Source of the DNA: Rhodoferax sp.
GTDB lineage: Bacteria > Pseudomonadota > Gammaproteobacteria > Burkholderiales > Burkholderiaceae_C
Direction: 5' to 3'
Assembly (NCBI RefSeq): GCF_030697375.1
Contig: NZ_JAUYQD010000026.1
Location: forward strand, 62,001 to 126,000
Length of the DNA: 64,000 nt
The position numbers and the translations under genes were made by a program. Below the pieces are notes generated by a model. That model searched no databases and was not told the DNA's origin. It saw only the letters and a list, made by a program, of their open reading frames with translations. Position 1 is the stretch's first letter. Each line of letters starts with the position of its first letter. Shown one piece after another: positions 21,701-30,599 of this stretch.

Positions 21701-21855
21701 GCATGGGTGCGGGGGCCGAATTGCGCCAGCCCCTGGGCTTGGCTGTGGTCGGCGGCCTGGTTTTTTCGCAGGCCATCACGCTGTTTATCACCCCGGTGAT
21801 CTACCTGGCGCTGGACCGTTTTAGCGGACAGGGTCCCGTAACCACTGCAGAGTGA
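18784..21855 (+). CDS. RND efflux inner-membrane transporter (MdtB/MdtC/AcrB family)
   Basis: Proton-driven multidrug exporter of 1023 residues. The N-terminus MNLSELFIRRPVMTVLLNVA is typical of the MdtB/C (hydrophobe/amphiphile efflux) group. The proton-relay segment VGLVVDDAIVVLENI and the two large periplasmic loops are present, and the second membrane bundle holds GIVLLIGIVKKNAIMMIDFA. It is coupled to its adaptor by a 4-bp overlap. Its stop is 27 bp from the stop of the convergent sensor kinase gene; no hairpin terminator is obvious between them. Substrates cannot be predicted. Confidence 0.93.
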   Translation: MNLSELFIRRPVMTVLLNVAVVLAGVIGFQKIPVAALPSYDTPVINVSASLPGANPQTMASSVALPLEKQFQTVPGLKTISSTSTLGSTSLTLEFEEGRNIDAAAVDVQAALLRAQRALPSDMTSPPAYRKVNPADAPVLLIALTSPSLAPADLQDYAEHLISPTLSTIDGVAQVNIFGAKRFAVRVRVQPAALTARNIGLDELSAALKAANVNTPVGTFDGPRQTLTLQANRQLQNAADFAELIVSNRGGNPVRLRDVAQVEDSLETLKSWATLNGENSITVAVLRQPDANTVRVVDAVRAALPQLKSQMPQSVSLTPVNDRSVSVRAALHDVSYTMLGTIALVVLVIFLFLRRFVATVIPALSLPVSLLGAVAMLWGFSYSLDNISLLGLTLAVGLVVDDAIVVLENIIRHVENGEEPFQAALRGAREVGFTIISISTSLIAVFIPIFFMPGVIGLLFHEFAVVVGLAIVVSAFVSLTLVPMMASRFLSDEAHKKPPGALVRAFEHGFDHLLAGYTRVLDLALGHRKVVLAVAFATFVATAWLIHIIPKGFFPEEDIGQIQVSTEAAEDTSFPEMVRLQERAAAIIRKDDNVAAVSSFNGGNNAQNTGRMFITLKPAGQRQPMKKVVEGLRRKLREVAGINVFMRPIQNLQLGGRQSKAQYQYILQSIKADELNTWANQLQDRLRTDPIFRDVTSDAQLRALQAQLKIDRDRANTLGVSMESIRTALFNAFGERQVSTIYLPTDSYQVIMEVQPEAKQDERALDGIYVRSSTGALVPLSSFTTVERTVGPTAINHVGQLQAVTVSFNLAPGTALGDATAKIDAARQAIQMPASVIASYGGDAAVFKSSQGSQAILIGAALLAIYVLLGVLYESYIHPITILAGLPSAAVGALATLMAFGQDLTLIATIGIVLLIGIVKKNAIMMIDFALDAQRHQGMAPTMAIREACILRFRPIMMTTLAALVGALPIALGMGAGAELRQPLGLAVVGGLVFSQAITLFITPVIYLALDRFSGQGPVTTAE

Positions 21856-21882
21856 GACACCCTGCGCCGCAGTGAAACTCGG

Positions 21883-24800
21883 TCAACCGGCCAGATTTTC
21901 GGTCAAAAAGTGTGACTCGAATGCATCCGCCGGAATCGGCTCACTGAGAAGATAGCCCTGTATGTAATCGCAGCTTAGGTTGGCGAGGAATTGGCGCTGC
22001 TCCTGCGTTTCAATCCCTTCGGCAACGACCTTCAAACGCAGGTTGTGCGCCAGCGAAATAATGCCGGAAACGATGGACGCATCATCCACGTTTTGGGTCA
22101 TATCACGGGTGAAGGCTCGGTCAATCTTCAACACGTCCACCGGGAAACGCCTGAGGTAGGCCAGCGAGGAATACCCGGTGCCAAAATCATCAATGGCCAA
22201 GCCCACGCCGGTGGCCTTCAGCGCCTTGAGCAATAGCAGCGTCTCATCCGCATGCACCATGAGCATGCTTTCGGTAATTTCCAGCGTCAGACAACGGGGG
22301 TCTACACCGGTGTCTCGCAAGGCGCTGCGCAGCGTGTCAATAAAATTCACCTGCTGCAATTGCAAGCCCGACAGATTGACGGTCACGTACAGCCCCGTGG
22401 ACCCTGCGTCATGCCACATTTTCAGTTGTTGGCATGCGGCCCGCAACACGGCTTCCCCGATGGGAATGATCAATCCGGTTTCTTCCGCAAGCGGGATGAA
22501 CTCCAAGGGGGACACCAGGCCACGCGACGGATGGCGCCAGCGCGCCAAGGCCTCCATGCCGACCAGGCGACAGTCGGATGCATCCGCGATAGGCTGGAAA
22601 AACACCGCGATTTCATTGCGCTCCAGCGCCCGCCGCAAGGCCCCTTCAAAACGCAAATGCTCGCTCGCAGAGGCCTCCATGTTTTCTTCGAAAAAATGAA
22701 ACCCGCTGTTTTTCTTTTTGGCCCGGTACATGGCTGTATCCGCGTGGCGCAGGAGGGTGCTGGCATCGACCCCATTGATCGGAAACACCGCAATGCCAAT
22801 GCTGGCCGAAACCACAATATCGTGCCCGTCAATGCCAAAAGGCGCCATCACGGCATGGCATATTTTTTGTGCGGTGATGGAGGCCACGCCCACATTGGGC
22901 AAATCATCAATCACGATGGCAAACTCGTCCCCTCCCAAACGGGCGACGCAATCACTTGCGCGCACACAAGCACGGATGCGCTCGGAAACAGATTTCAGTA
23001 ACTTGTCTCCCGTCTCATGGCCCAGCGTGTCATTCACAAATTTGAACCGGTCCAGATCAAGGTACAACAAGGCGACCGATTTGGCCACCGGCCCGGCCCG
23101 CTCAATACACCGACTGAGATGGTCATTGAACATCGCTCTGTTGGGCAGCCCGGTGAGTGAGTCGTTGTAGGCCAAATGGCGCACATGGCGCTCGGCGCGG
23201 GTCACGTCCACCAAACGGCGTACGCGCTGATTGACCACCGCCAGATGAATCGGCTTAGGAATGTAATCGCTGGCACCCGCCGCAAACGCACGCTCAATCG
23301 AAGCGCTGTCTTCCAAGGCCGTGATCATCAGCACCGGAATTTGCCGCCACTCAGACGACGCTTGTAGACGGGCGCAGGCGGTGAAGCCGTCCATCAGCGG
23401 CATCAGGGCATCCATCAGAATCACATCGGGACGCATGCGCACCACTTCGGCCTCGACCTCGCAGCCATCCGCCGCCTCAGTGACAAGGAAACCGCTGCGT
23501 TGCAAAGCCGCACGCAAGGCCGACCGGGTGCTTCGGTCGTCATCCACCACCAATACGAGGGCTTCGCCGACCACCAACGGTGCTTGGCGTACTTCGATTT
23601 CCTGTTCCAGCGCCAGCTCCAATTGCAAGGCCTGGCGCACCAGCGCGTATTGCGACCGCAATCCCGGCACCAGGTGCCCGGCATGGTCTACCTGCTGTGC
23701 TTCTGCAAGCGACTCCATTTGCTTGGCCAGTGCAGCAAGTTCAAGCGCCCCAAAATTCCATGCAGCACCTTTGATGGCATGCGCTACACGGCGCAAGGCT
23801 TCGCTGTCCTCGACCAGTACCGCTGCCGTCAGCTCGTCCAGATAGCCGGGCATATCCTCCAGAAAGGGCCGAATTGTCTGCCCAATCACACCGCCCAAGG
23901 CCTCGCGCAATCGGGCAATCACAACTTGGTCAATCGGGCCGTCGCCAGGCAGCGTCGCGGCAGCACTGGTGTGCACCAAGGCACCCGACGGAGGCGCCAC
24001 CACATCCAGATCCGCAAGCCAGCGTTGCAAGCGGGCGGTCAAATTGTCCAAGGTCAGGGGTTTGGACAAATGGTCATCCATGCCTGCCGACAGGCACTTT
24101 TCAATATCGACGGCCTGGGTATTGGCGGTCATGGCAACAATCGGCACGCGGCGCCCGCGCTCAGCTTCCATTCCACGGATCACCGCAGTCGCCTCATAGC
24201 CGTCCATTTCCGGCATATTGCAGTCCATCAGGATCAGATCCCAGGATTTATTCCTGAACGCCTGCACCGCGACCCGGCCATTTGCCGCCACCTCCGATTT
24301 GCAGCCCAGCATCTCCAACATGCCCGCGGCAATGGTCTGGCTGGTGCGATTGTCCTCAACAATCAGGATGTCGGGGAAGCGCTTGCGTGTTTTGGGAACC
24401 ACGCGTTGGACTTCGGCGCGTGCACCCACTGTCGTATCGATGCATTCGATGAGCCGCTCCAGACGCAGTGGCTTGGTCAGAAAGGCATCCGCCACTGGCG
24501 TTAGCTCCGGGGTATCCACCCCATAACGGCGCATCAGCACCAGGCGGGGTTGCCCGTACACCGGCAGGGTACGTATATCGTGCATCAATTCAGCCTGGGC
24601 GAGCGCCACCGCCATGTCCACCAGCAGCAGGCGGAAAGGCGTGCCTTTCAGGCGGGCCTGCTGCAGCGCCTGCGCTGCGTCCAGGATATTGCCCGCTGTG
24701 CTGCACTCATAACCCACGGATCGCAAGGACTGCTGCGCGAACTGGAGCACCGTAGCACTCTCATCGACCACCAGCACGCGGCCGGAACGCATTTCCAGAG

Positions 24801-26343
24801 CTGGCGCTGGGATGGCGCCGGCTTTGAGCGGCAGCGTAAACCAGAATGTGCTGCCCCTTCCAAGCTCGCTGTCCACGCCAATCTCGCCACCCATCAGGGT
24901 GCACAACTGTTTACAAATCGCCAGCCCCAGGCCCGAACCATCATGGCCCCGGGTGGAGGACGGGTCGGCCTGGGTAAATGAATCAAAAATACTGCCCACG
25001 GCCTGCTCGGACACCCCGATGCCGCTGTCCGTCACCTCAAAACGCAAAGTTCCACGGTCGCTGAACGGGCCTACCAACGACACGCGAACGGCCACCTCTC
25101 CCCGCTCGGTGAATTTCACCGCATTGCCCACCAGGTTCAGCAATACCTGGCGCACCCGCCGCGGATCACCACGCAAGCTGGCTGGCACTCCGGTGTCTAC
25201 CACATACGCAATTTCCAACCCTTTGCTTCCTGACTGCGGAATGACCAACTCCACCGTTTGCTCGCACAAACGCGCAACATCAAAATCGCTCTCGGCCAGT
25301 TGCAGCTTGCCCGCCTCCAGCGAAGAAAAATCAAGAATGTTGTTGATGAGGTCCAGCAGATACTGTGACGAATCCCACGCCAGCGTGACATAGTTGCGGG
25401 CCATGGCGGGCAGTGCGGAGGCGCGCAGCATGTCCAGCGTTCCGACTACGCCATTCAGAGGCGTACGCAGTTCGTGGCTCATGGTTGCGGCAAATTCCGC
25501 TTTCAAGTGCGCCAATCGCAATGCTTCTGCACTCGCATGCCGCAAGGCTTGTTCACGCTCGTCCAGCACCGTCATCATGCTATTGAAGGCATGCGCCATA
25601 TTGGCAATGTCTTGCGGCCCAGCCAGCTCGGCTCGCACGCCAGATTCCCCTTGTTCGGCACGCCCCATGGATTCCGCCAGTTGCACCAGCGGCCGCGTCA
25701 TGCGCAAGGTAAGGCCGCGCGTGAACAATAAAAACAACACCGCGAAAAAAAGGGAAATCGCCATATTCAACGCAAACAGCGTTACCAATGCACTGTCCAG
25801 CGAGGCCTTGGACAGCACGACCCGGACATAGCCAATGGTCTGGCCGGCAACGACCTCCATTTCGAAAGGCGAATTTTGATCGGCGATGCGCACAGGCGCT
25901 ACGAAGTGCCACGCTTGGGCGTTCTCCGCCTCAATAAACGCCAATGAAGACACCAGCAAACCCGGGGGCGGTGGCTCGTCCCCCAAAGCCAGTGCAACAT
26001 CGCCCGCACCATGCGCGGTCAGCAGCCGTCCATCCACACGCCGAATTTCGACCCTTTCCACATCGGGAAAGGCCAGGGCGCCAGACACCGCATCTGCGAT
26101 GTTCTCACTGGCATCGGAAAGCAGCGCCAGCCGCGCTTGCCGCGCCAGGCTGTCTGAAAGACGTTGGCCCTGCTGTTGGCGATTCTGGCGCATTTCCCGG
26201 CCACTCTGCCACGAGATGAAAAGAGATGACAGCAGCGCCAGCAGCAATACGCCGATCGCCACCATCAGCGAAAGCTGCTGCCGAAAAGTGGTATTTCGCA
26301 AAAGGGGCCATGCGCGATGGAGAGGACGTATAAATGTGAGCAC
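21883..26343 (-). CDS. Giant hybrid sensor kinase: HAMP-HisKA-HATPase-REC-REC-HPt-REC-GGDEF-EAL
   Basis: Inner-membrane sensor of 1486 residues. Two membrane helices (about 26-45 and 190-209) bracket a periplasmic sensor region. Next come HAMP, HisKA with His290 (MSHELRTPLNG), HATPase (N-box around 403-412, GSGLGLAIC at 469-477), a receiver-like domain (about 522-636, phospho-site context LLLVDMA with Asp576), a second receiver with Asp707 (LILMDCNMPEMDG), an HPt domain with His855 (VAHAIKG), a third receiver with Asp978, a diguanylate cyclase with intact GGDEF at 1137-1141, and an EAL phosphodiesterase (MEALARWRH near 1237, DDFGTGYSS). The start is GTG, 3 bp after the COG2984 gene. One polypeptide can thus run a full His-Asp-His-Asp relay into c-di-GMP turnover. 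Confidence 0.92.
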   Translation of the reverse strand: MLTFIRPLHRAWPLLRNTTFRQQLSLMVAIGVLLLALLSSLFISWQSGREMRQNRQQQGQRLSDSLARQARLALLSDASENIADAVSGALAFPDVERVEIRRVDGRLLTAHGAGDVALALGDEPPPPGLLVSSLAFIEAENAQAWHFVAPVRIADQNSPFEMEVVAGQTIGYVRVVLSKASLDSALVTLFALNMAISLFFAVLFLLFTRGLTLRMTRPLVQLAESMGRAEQGESGVRAELAGPQDIANMAHAFNSMMTVLDEREQALRHASAEALRLAHLKAEFAATMSHELRTPLNGVVGTLDMLRASALPAMARNYVTLAWDSSQYLLDLINNILDFSSLEAGKLQLAESDFDVARLCEQTVELVIPQSGSKGLEIAYVVDTGVPASLRGDPRRVRQVLLNLVGNAVKFTERGEVAVRVSLVGPFSDRGTLRFEVTDSGIGVSEQAVGSIFDSFTQADPSSTRGHDGSGLGLAICKQLCTLMGGEIGVDSELGRGSTFWFTLPLKAGAIPAPALEMRSGRVLVVDESATVLQFAQQSLRSVGYECSTAGNILDAAQALQQARLKGTPFRLLLVDMAVALAQAELMHDIRTLPVYGQPRLVLMRRYGVDTPELTPVADAFLTKPLRLERLIECIDTTVGARAEVQRVVPKTRKRFPDILIVEDNRTSQTIAAGMLEMLGCKSEVAANGRVAVQAFRNKSWDLILMDCNMPEMDGYEATAVIRGMEAERGRRVPIVAMTANTQAVDIEKCLSAGMDDHLSKPLTLDNLTARLQRWLADLDVVAPPSGALVHTSAAATLPGDGPIDQVVIARLREALGGVIGQTIRPFLEDMPGYLDELTAAVLVEDSEALRRVAHAIKGAAWNFGALELAALAKQMESLAEAQQVDHAGHLVPGLRSQYALVRQALQLELALEQEIEVRQAPLVVGEALVLVVDDDRSTRSALRAALQRSGFLVTEAADGCEVEAEVVRMRPDVILMDALMPLMDGFTACARLQASSEWRQIPVLMITALEDSASIERAFAAGASDYIPKPIHLAVVNQRVRRLVDVTRAERHVRHLAYNDSLTGLPNRAMFNDHLSRCIERAGPVAKSVALLYLDLDRFKFVNDTLGHETGDKLLKSVSERIRACVRASDCVARLGGDEFAIVIDDLPNVGVASITAQKICHAVMAPFGIDGHDIVVSASIGIAVFPINGVDASTLLRHADTAMYRAKKKNSGFHFFEENMEASASEHLRFEGALRRALERNEIAVFFQPIADASDCRLVGMEALARWRHPSRGLVSPLEFIPLAEETGLIIPIGEAVLRAACQQLKMWHDAGSTGLYVTVNLSGLQLQQVNFIDTLRSALRDTGVDPRCLTLEITESMLMVHADETLLLLKALKATGVGLAIDDFGTGYSSLAYLRRFPVDVLKIDRAFTRDMTQNVDDASIVSGIISLAHNLRLKVVAEGIETQEQRQFLANLSCDYIQGYLLSEPIPADAFESHFLTENLAG

Positions 26344-26346
26344 GGG

Positions 26347-27480
26347 TCAGGGGGTGGGAAATACAAGGTCGAAACCCTGCTGACGAGAAGATAACTGCAA
26401 ACCCAGATGACTTGCGGTACGGATATTGACTGCAAGCAATGCATCCTTCATCGGCACGACCGACGCGGGGTTGCCCGCAGGCAGGCTCAGGGCGGAAGAC
26501 GCCAATTGGCGGCCGAGCGCCATGTTGTTAGGGTACAAAGAAAAAAGGGCGCCCCGCTTGACATGGGTTACGCTGCTCGAAAACACCGCGAGATTGCGGT
26601 TCCAGGCGCTCTCCAGTATCAAGGGAAGCACCGAAGTCTCCTCCACGGTGGTGGAGTCCTGCGGCAACCACAGCGCGTCTCTTTTGGGGTCGGCGTTGGC
26701 GAGCACGTCCTGGTACACCCGCACCGCATTTTTCAAGTCCGCAACCTCAATCGCTTGCAACTCCAGCCCCAGGGCCCGTGCGGCATCGCGTGCAAGGCGT
26801 ATCAGCCAAGCGTTCTGCTTTGGGTCATACACCACAATAACCCGCCGCGCCTCTGGCATAAAGTGCCTGAGGCGTTCAAACAGCATTTTGGGATCTGGCG
26901 CCAGGCTCACCACCGGGAATAGGCGCCCGTCTCCTTCAGGAGGAGACACCACGCCCCCTGCGACCACCCCAAATTCACGCTCCAGCGCAGACGCCGCCTT
27001 CATTCCCTGGCGTCCGAGTGCAATAACCACCTTGATGTCTTTGCGTTTAAGGCTGGCAACAATATCCTGTGCAGACAACGCACCGCCCACGGCGAAACTC
27101 GCAACGGGCGCGCCAACCTGGGCCTCAATGCCTTCGATAATTTTGGTGAAAATGCCGCGATAGGGCTCTCCAAGGTCTGGGTACAACACAGCGATATGGC
27201 CCGACTCGGCGGCCAATGCGAGTTTGCCAGACTCGCTTCGCCCCAACTGGGCGAGCAATTGCTCACCGCCAGCCAATTGGAGACGGTAGACCACAATGTC
27301 GCTGGAGCTTTCTATCCGGTTCAAAACACGCGGAAAGTCATCCCTGCGGTCGGCTTCCAAAAAAAGGACTCGCGTATCCAGCTTGCCCTGCCTGAATAAA
27401 TCCACGTCCGAGGGGTGCGCGAGCACGGGCCAAGCCACCAAGGCCAGCGGCGCAACATGCATCAGTAGGTAATTATTCAC
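26347..27480 (-). CDS. Orphan COG2984-type ABC substrate-binding protein
   Basis: Periplasmic binding protein of the ABC_sub_bind (PF04392) family, 377 residues from a GTG at 27480. The GTG follows GGGGAGG and gives a clean signal peptide ending LAHPSD. Family landmarks are VVIALGRQGMKAA and ARRVIVVYDPKQN in two Rossmann-like lobes. No permease or ATPase gene is nearby. Instead it is coupled (3-bp gap) to the giant sensor kinase, so it more likely presents a ligand to the kinase periplasmic domain than feeds a transporter. The longer frame from 27510 would ignore the ribosome binding site. Confidence 0.8.
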   Translation of the reverse strand: MNNYLLMHVAPLALVAWPVLAHPSDVDLFRQGKLDTRVLFLEADRRDDFPRVLNRIESSSDIVVYRLQLAGGEQLLAQLGRSESGKLALAAESGHIAVLYPDLGEPYRGIFTKIIEGIEAQVGAPVASFAVGGALSAQDIVASLKRKDIKVVIALGRQGMKAASALEREFGVVAGGVVSPPEGDGRLFPVVSLAPDPKMLFERLRHFMPEARRVIVVYDPKQNAWLIRLARDAARALGLELQAIEVADLKNAVRVYQDVLANADPKRDALWLPQDSTTVEETSVLPLILESAWNRNLAVFSSSVTHVKRGALFSLYPNNMALGRQLASSALSLPAGNPASVVPMKDALLAVNIRTASHLGLQLSSRQQGFDLVFPTP

Positions 27481-27693
27481 ATTCCTCCCCTCAAATAAAG
27501 TAACGGGCACTCAGCCGCAGTGGCACATGGCAGCACCCCAAACAGCACTGCACGAACTGCCATGGTCCTCTACGGGACCTTTGCAAACCAAGGCAAACGC
27601 GATAAAACCCCAGGCAGAAACGCCGGGCTCGCAACACTCACACACAGCAAACACCTTACACATCGATGGAGAAAAAAGTCATCATCAGGGCGA
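27481..27693. other. Gap between TonB receptor and COG2984 gene
   Basis: About 210 bp with no credible gene. A 93-codon minus-strand frame across it is a continuation of an overlapping shadow frame of the receptor. No strong hairpin with T-run was found, so read-through from the receptor gene is possible, but an internal promoter here cannot be excluded. Confidence 0.5.
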
Positions 27694-29748
27694 CTATAAA
27701 GAATAGCGGACCTGAAGCCAGAGTGTGCGACCTGGCATCGGCAAATCGAAAGTGATACCCGAGCCCATTTTGCTGGGTTCACGGATATCGGCATCCAACA
27801 GATTGCGAATGGATGCCAAAAAATCCCAGCCCTGCCTACTTCGGTCCGCACGCAACGTCACATCCACGGAGGTGTAATCAGGCACCTCGGGACGGGCATC
27901 ACCCGCAGCCCGCTTGCGTTCAGCCACCCAATTGAGCTGCCCGCTGATGAACCAATCCGACGCAAACCGCCAATCTGCCCGGCCGTAAAGATGCCTGTGA
28001 GGGGCATAGCCGGAATCTTGCTGGGTCGTCTGGTCCACGTTTTTCTGGTAGGCGTAATGGCCAGAAAGACGCAAATTTCTGGAAGGGTCCCAAGTCAGCT
28101 CCCACTCGCCACCGTGGCCATCTTGCTTTCCGGTGTTCTGATAAGGCGTGCCCGTGCCAGAAACAGCGATCAAGTCAGAAATTTCATGCCTGAAAAGACT
28201 CAAGCTCGTCTCTACGTTGTGACGGACTTGCCAACTCACCGCGCCCTCCAGGGTTCTGATCTTTTCCGGTGTCAGCTTGGGGTTGCCCAAGGCCACCGGA
28301 TTTCCCGCAGCATACAACTCAACGAATGAAGGCGCCCGAAAAGCGGTGCCATACATGAGTTTGGTCGTGACATTTTGACGGGCTTCCCAGACCAAGGTGA
28401 GGCGTGGGTTGGTGGTATTTCCAAAGTCCGAATATTGGTCGTATCGAACACCCCCGGTCAAGGTCCAGTCCCGCGCAAAGCCCCATTCGTCTTGTGCATA
28501 CAGGTAGTTGACGTTTCTATCATGGGGCGACAAATAGAGATTGGCCCCACTGGCGGAATACATGGGGAGCGGCAATGGCGCGCCCACAGCGGAAAAAATG
28601 AAATTCTTGGTTTCATTGGTCTTGTAGATTTCCATCGTGTCAGAGCCAATACCCATGCGCACATGGTGGTCGGAAAAGCCCGAATAATCGCCGGATATCG
28701 ACAAGCGGAGCTGCTGCTCCCATTTGTTCGGAGCCCCAACCATGCCATTGGGGAATGACCCGGAAAAAGCGCCGCTCGGAAAGATCACCATGGGAGTCAA
28801 AATTTCATTGGCCATATGCATATAGGCCGCTTGCAATGTCAAACTCAGGTCGGGTGCGAAATTGGCATCGGTCCATGCCAGATCACTGGTGAACCGGGCG
28901 GTACGGATTTTCCCAACAGGATCCAGCGCCCCTGCGATCCCGACGCCAACGCCCACGTTGTCGCGCAAGGTATAACCCGCATGCAACCGGAACTTTTCAA
29001 ACCCGACATCGATTTGCGCATCCACATCGTCGTGCCTCAGGTTTACGGAACCCGGGGCCAGCGATACCGCTGAGTCAAGTTCGGTCTGCTTATCCGCGAG
29101 AACAGTACGGCGCTGACCCGAAGTACGTCCTGCGCTCAGGTAGGCGGCAACGTCCAGAGCGCCCACTTTGCCACCGTACTGGAACCAGGTATCCACGCTA
29201 TCGAACGAGCCAGCACGCAAGCCCACGGACGGGCCTTGTAATTCTTCGGCCGTCTTGGTGATGATATTGATCGTCCCGGCAAAGGCATCCGCGCCATACA
29301 AGGCAGAGCCAGGGCCGCGGATCACTTCGATGCGCGCCACATTGGCAGTCGGAAGTGAAACGGGTATGTCATTGCGGTTTCCCTGAAATACACTGGTCAA
29401 AGGCACCCCATTGACCATCATCAGCACATGCGGATTGGAATCCGTCAAGATACCCCGTATTCCGTAGTGAGGTCCGTAAATCGTAGAGCGCGAAACATGG
29501 AGGCCCGGCACCGACTCCAGCGCCTCGTCCACCGTGGTGGCGCCCATGGCGACAATGTCTTCGGCCGTGATCACCGTAGCCGTCGACGGGGATTTTCTGA
29601 GTAACTGCTTGGTTCCGGTTGCTATGCTGACAAAGCTTTTGTCACCGTACGAGAGCACCAAGTCTTCGCTGTCTGCATCCACTTGCGCCCAGGTGGCGCC
29701 GGACCACGCCAGGGCCACCCATACTGATAACAATCGCAAAACACGCAT
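27694..29748 (-). CDS. TonB-dependent outer-membrane receptor
   Basis: Outer-membrane ligand-gated channel of 684 residues. Signal peptide 1-21 (ends TWAQ); the mature N-terminus leads into a plug domain with SIATGTKQLLRKSPSTATVITAEDI and the plug core IRGILTDSNPHVLMMVNGVPL and VEVIRGPGSALYGADAFAGTINIITK. The rest is a 22-strand barrel ending in a beta strand, WLQVRYSL. There is no secretin/STN signalling extension, so it does not fit the FecA-FecI type. It begins 41 bp after the second citrate-synthase-like gene and has a GGAGG site, which fits cotranscription. The ligand is unknown. Confidence 0.92.
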   Translation of the reverse strand: MRVLRLLSVWVALAWSGATWAQVDADSEDLVLSYGDKSFVSIATGTKQLLRKSPSTATVITAEDIVAMGATTVDEALESVPGLHVSRSTIYGPHYGIRGILTDSNPHVLMMVNGVPLTSVFQGNRNDIPVSLPTANVARIEVIRGPGSALYGADAFAGTINIITKTAEELQGPSVGLRAGSFDSVDTWFQYGGKVGALDVAAYLSAGRTSGQRRTVLADKQTELDSAVSLAPGSVNLRHDDVDAQIDVGFEKFRLHAGYTLRDNVGVGVGIAGALDPVGKIRTARFTSDLAWTDANFAPDLSLTLQAAYMHMANEILTPMVIFPSGAFSGSFPNGMVGAPNKWEQQLRLSISGDYSGFSDHHVRMGIGSDTMEIYKTNETKNFIFSAVGAPLPLPMYSASGANLYLSPHDRNVNYLYAQDEWGFARDWTLTGGVRYDQYSDFGNTTNPRLTLVWEARQNVTTKLMYGTAFRAPSFVELYAAGNPVALGNPKLTPEKIRTLEGAVSWQVRHNVETSLSLFRHEISDLIAVSGTGTPYQNTGKQDGHGGEWELTWDPSRNLRLSGHYAYQKNVDQTTQQDSGYAPHRHLYGRADWRFASDWFISGQLNWVAERKRAAGDARPEVPDYTSVDVTLRADRSRQGWDFLASIRNLLDADIREPSKMGSGITFDLPMPGRTLWLQVRYSL

Positions 29749-29789
29749 GATAGGCCTCCAAAATTACACCAACGGTAACAGCAAATTGG

Positions 29790-30599
29790 CTACACCGTCC
29801 AACTTCTGCGCGGTACGCCTTCATAGACCAACGTCGCACACCGCAGGGGAAAGGTGGCAAGCTCTGGACGCTGCATGGCATCGACAAAACAAGGGGACAT
29901 ACCTGCCAAAAAAGCGGGCAGCATATAGAGGTAATACTCTCGTGGCGACAAACCGATATCCAGGGCCAGCGCGGCAGCGGCAGCCGCATAATTCATGCGC
30001 ATCCGCCAACGGCCCGCCAGCAGCACGGCCTCAATTTCTTTCGCCAGATTCAAATAAACACCGTTTCCACATCCGTGCTCCTCTGCCAAGGCAAAAATAG
30101 TGGCATTGCGCTCGTCAGGCGCAGACTTGGCAACCGGCCGCCCGTAGCCACCAATGCTGCGGTTGACCCGCAGCTCATCACCGACAATGTCCTGCACCGA
30201 TTGTCCCGACTCCGCCTGTACTTTGGCGCGCACCAGAAAATCGGCAATCGCAATATCAATCTGGCGCCCGTAAATGGCCGCTTCCGACGTTGCCAAGGCA
30301 GCGCTCATGGCCAGCGTTCCGGTGCTTCTGGCGCTGCCCGCCAAAGCCGCGACCCGGTTGTTCCAAAGCCGCGGATCGGGATAACTGGTGTTGACCCAAA
30401 TGGCGTGTAAGACTTTCAATTGCGCAGCGCTATGGTGCCGCCCGGTGATGCCAAAAACATAGAGATCCATCCAATCCGCGTGGCTGAATTCAGCATGCAA
30501 ATCGTGGCCGCGGAAGACCGCCCGTTCGCCGGGAAAACAGCCGCCCACGTTGGTCTTCAGCGGACCTTCGAATGCTGCCAGCAAGGATGCGTCTTTCAT
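29790..30599 (-). CDS. Citrate-synthase-fold protein 2 (citryl-CoA-lyase-like)
   Basis: Protein of 269 residues related to short citrate-synthase superfamily proteins annotated as citryl-CoA lyases. It begins with a beta/helix segment including GGCFPGERAVFRGHDLH and contains citrate-synthase-like helical blocks. At the positions I align with citrate-synthase catalytic His and Asp, it has GGYGRPV (classical GFGHRVY) and MNYAAAA (classical NVDFYSG), so the usual residues are missing. It overlaps gene 1 of the pair by 4 bp, implying a heteromer. The reaction is unknown. Confidence 0.65.
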   Translation of the reverse strand: MKDASLLAAFEGPLKTNVGGCFPGERAVFRGHDLHAEFSHADWMDLYVFGITGRHHSAAQLKVLHAIWVNTSYPDPRLWNNRVAALAGSARSTGTLAMSAALATSEAAIYGRQIDIAIADFLVRAKVQAESGQSVQDIVGDELRVNRSIGGYGRPVAKSAPDERNATIFALAEEHGCGNGVYLNLAKEIEAVLLAGRWRMRMNYAAAAAALALDIGLSPREYYLYMLPAFLAGMSPCFVDAMQRPELATFPLRCATLVYEGVPRRSWTV

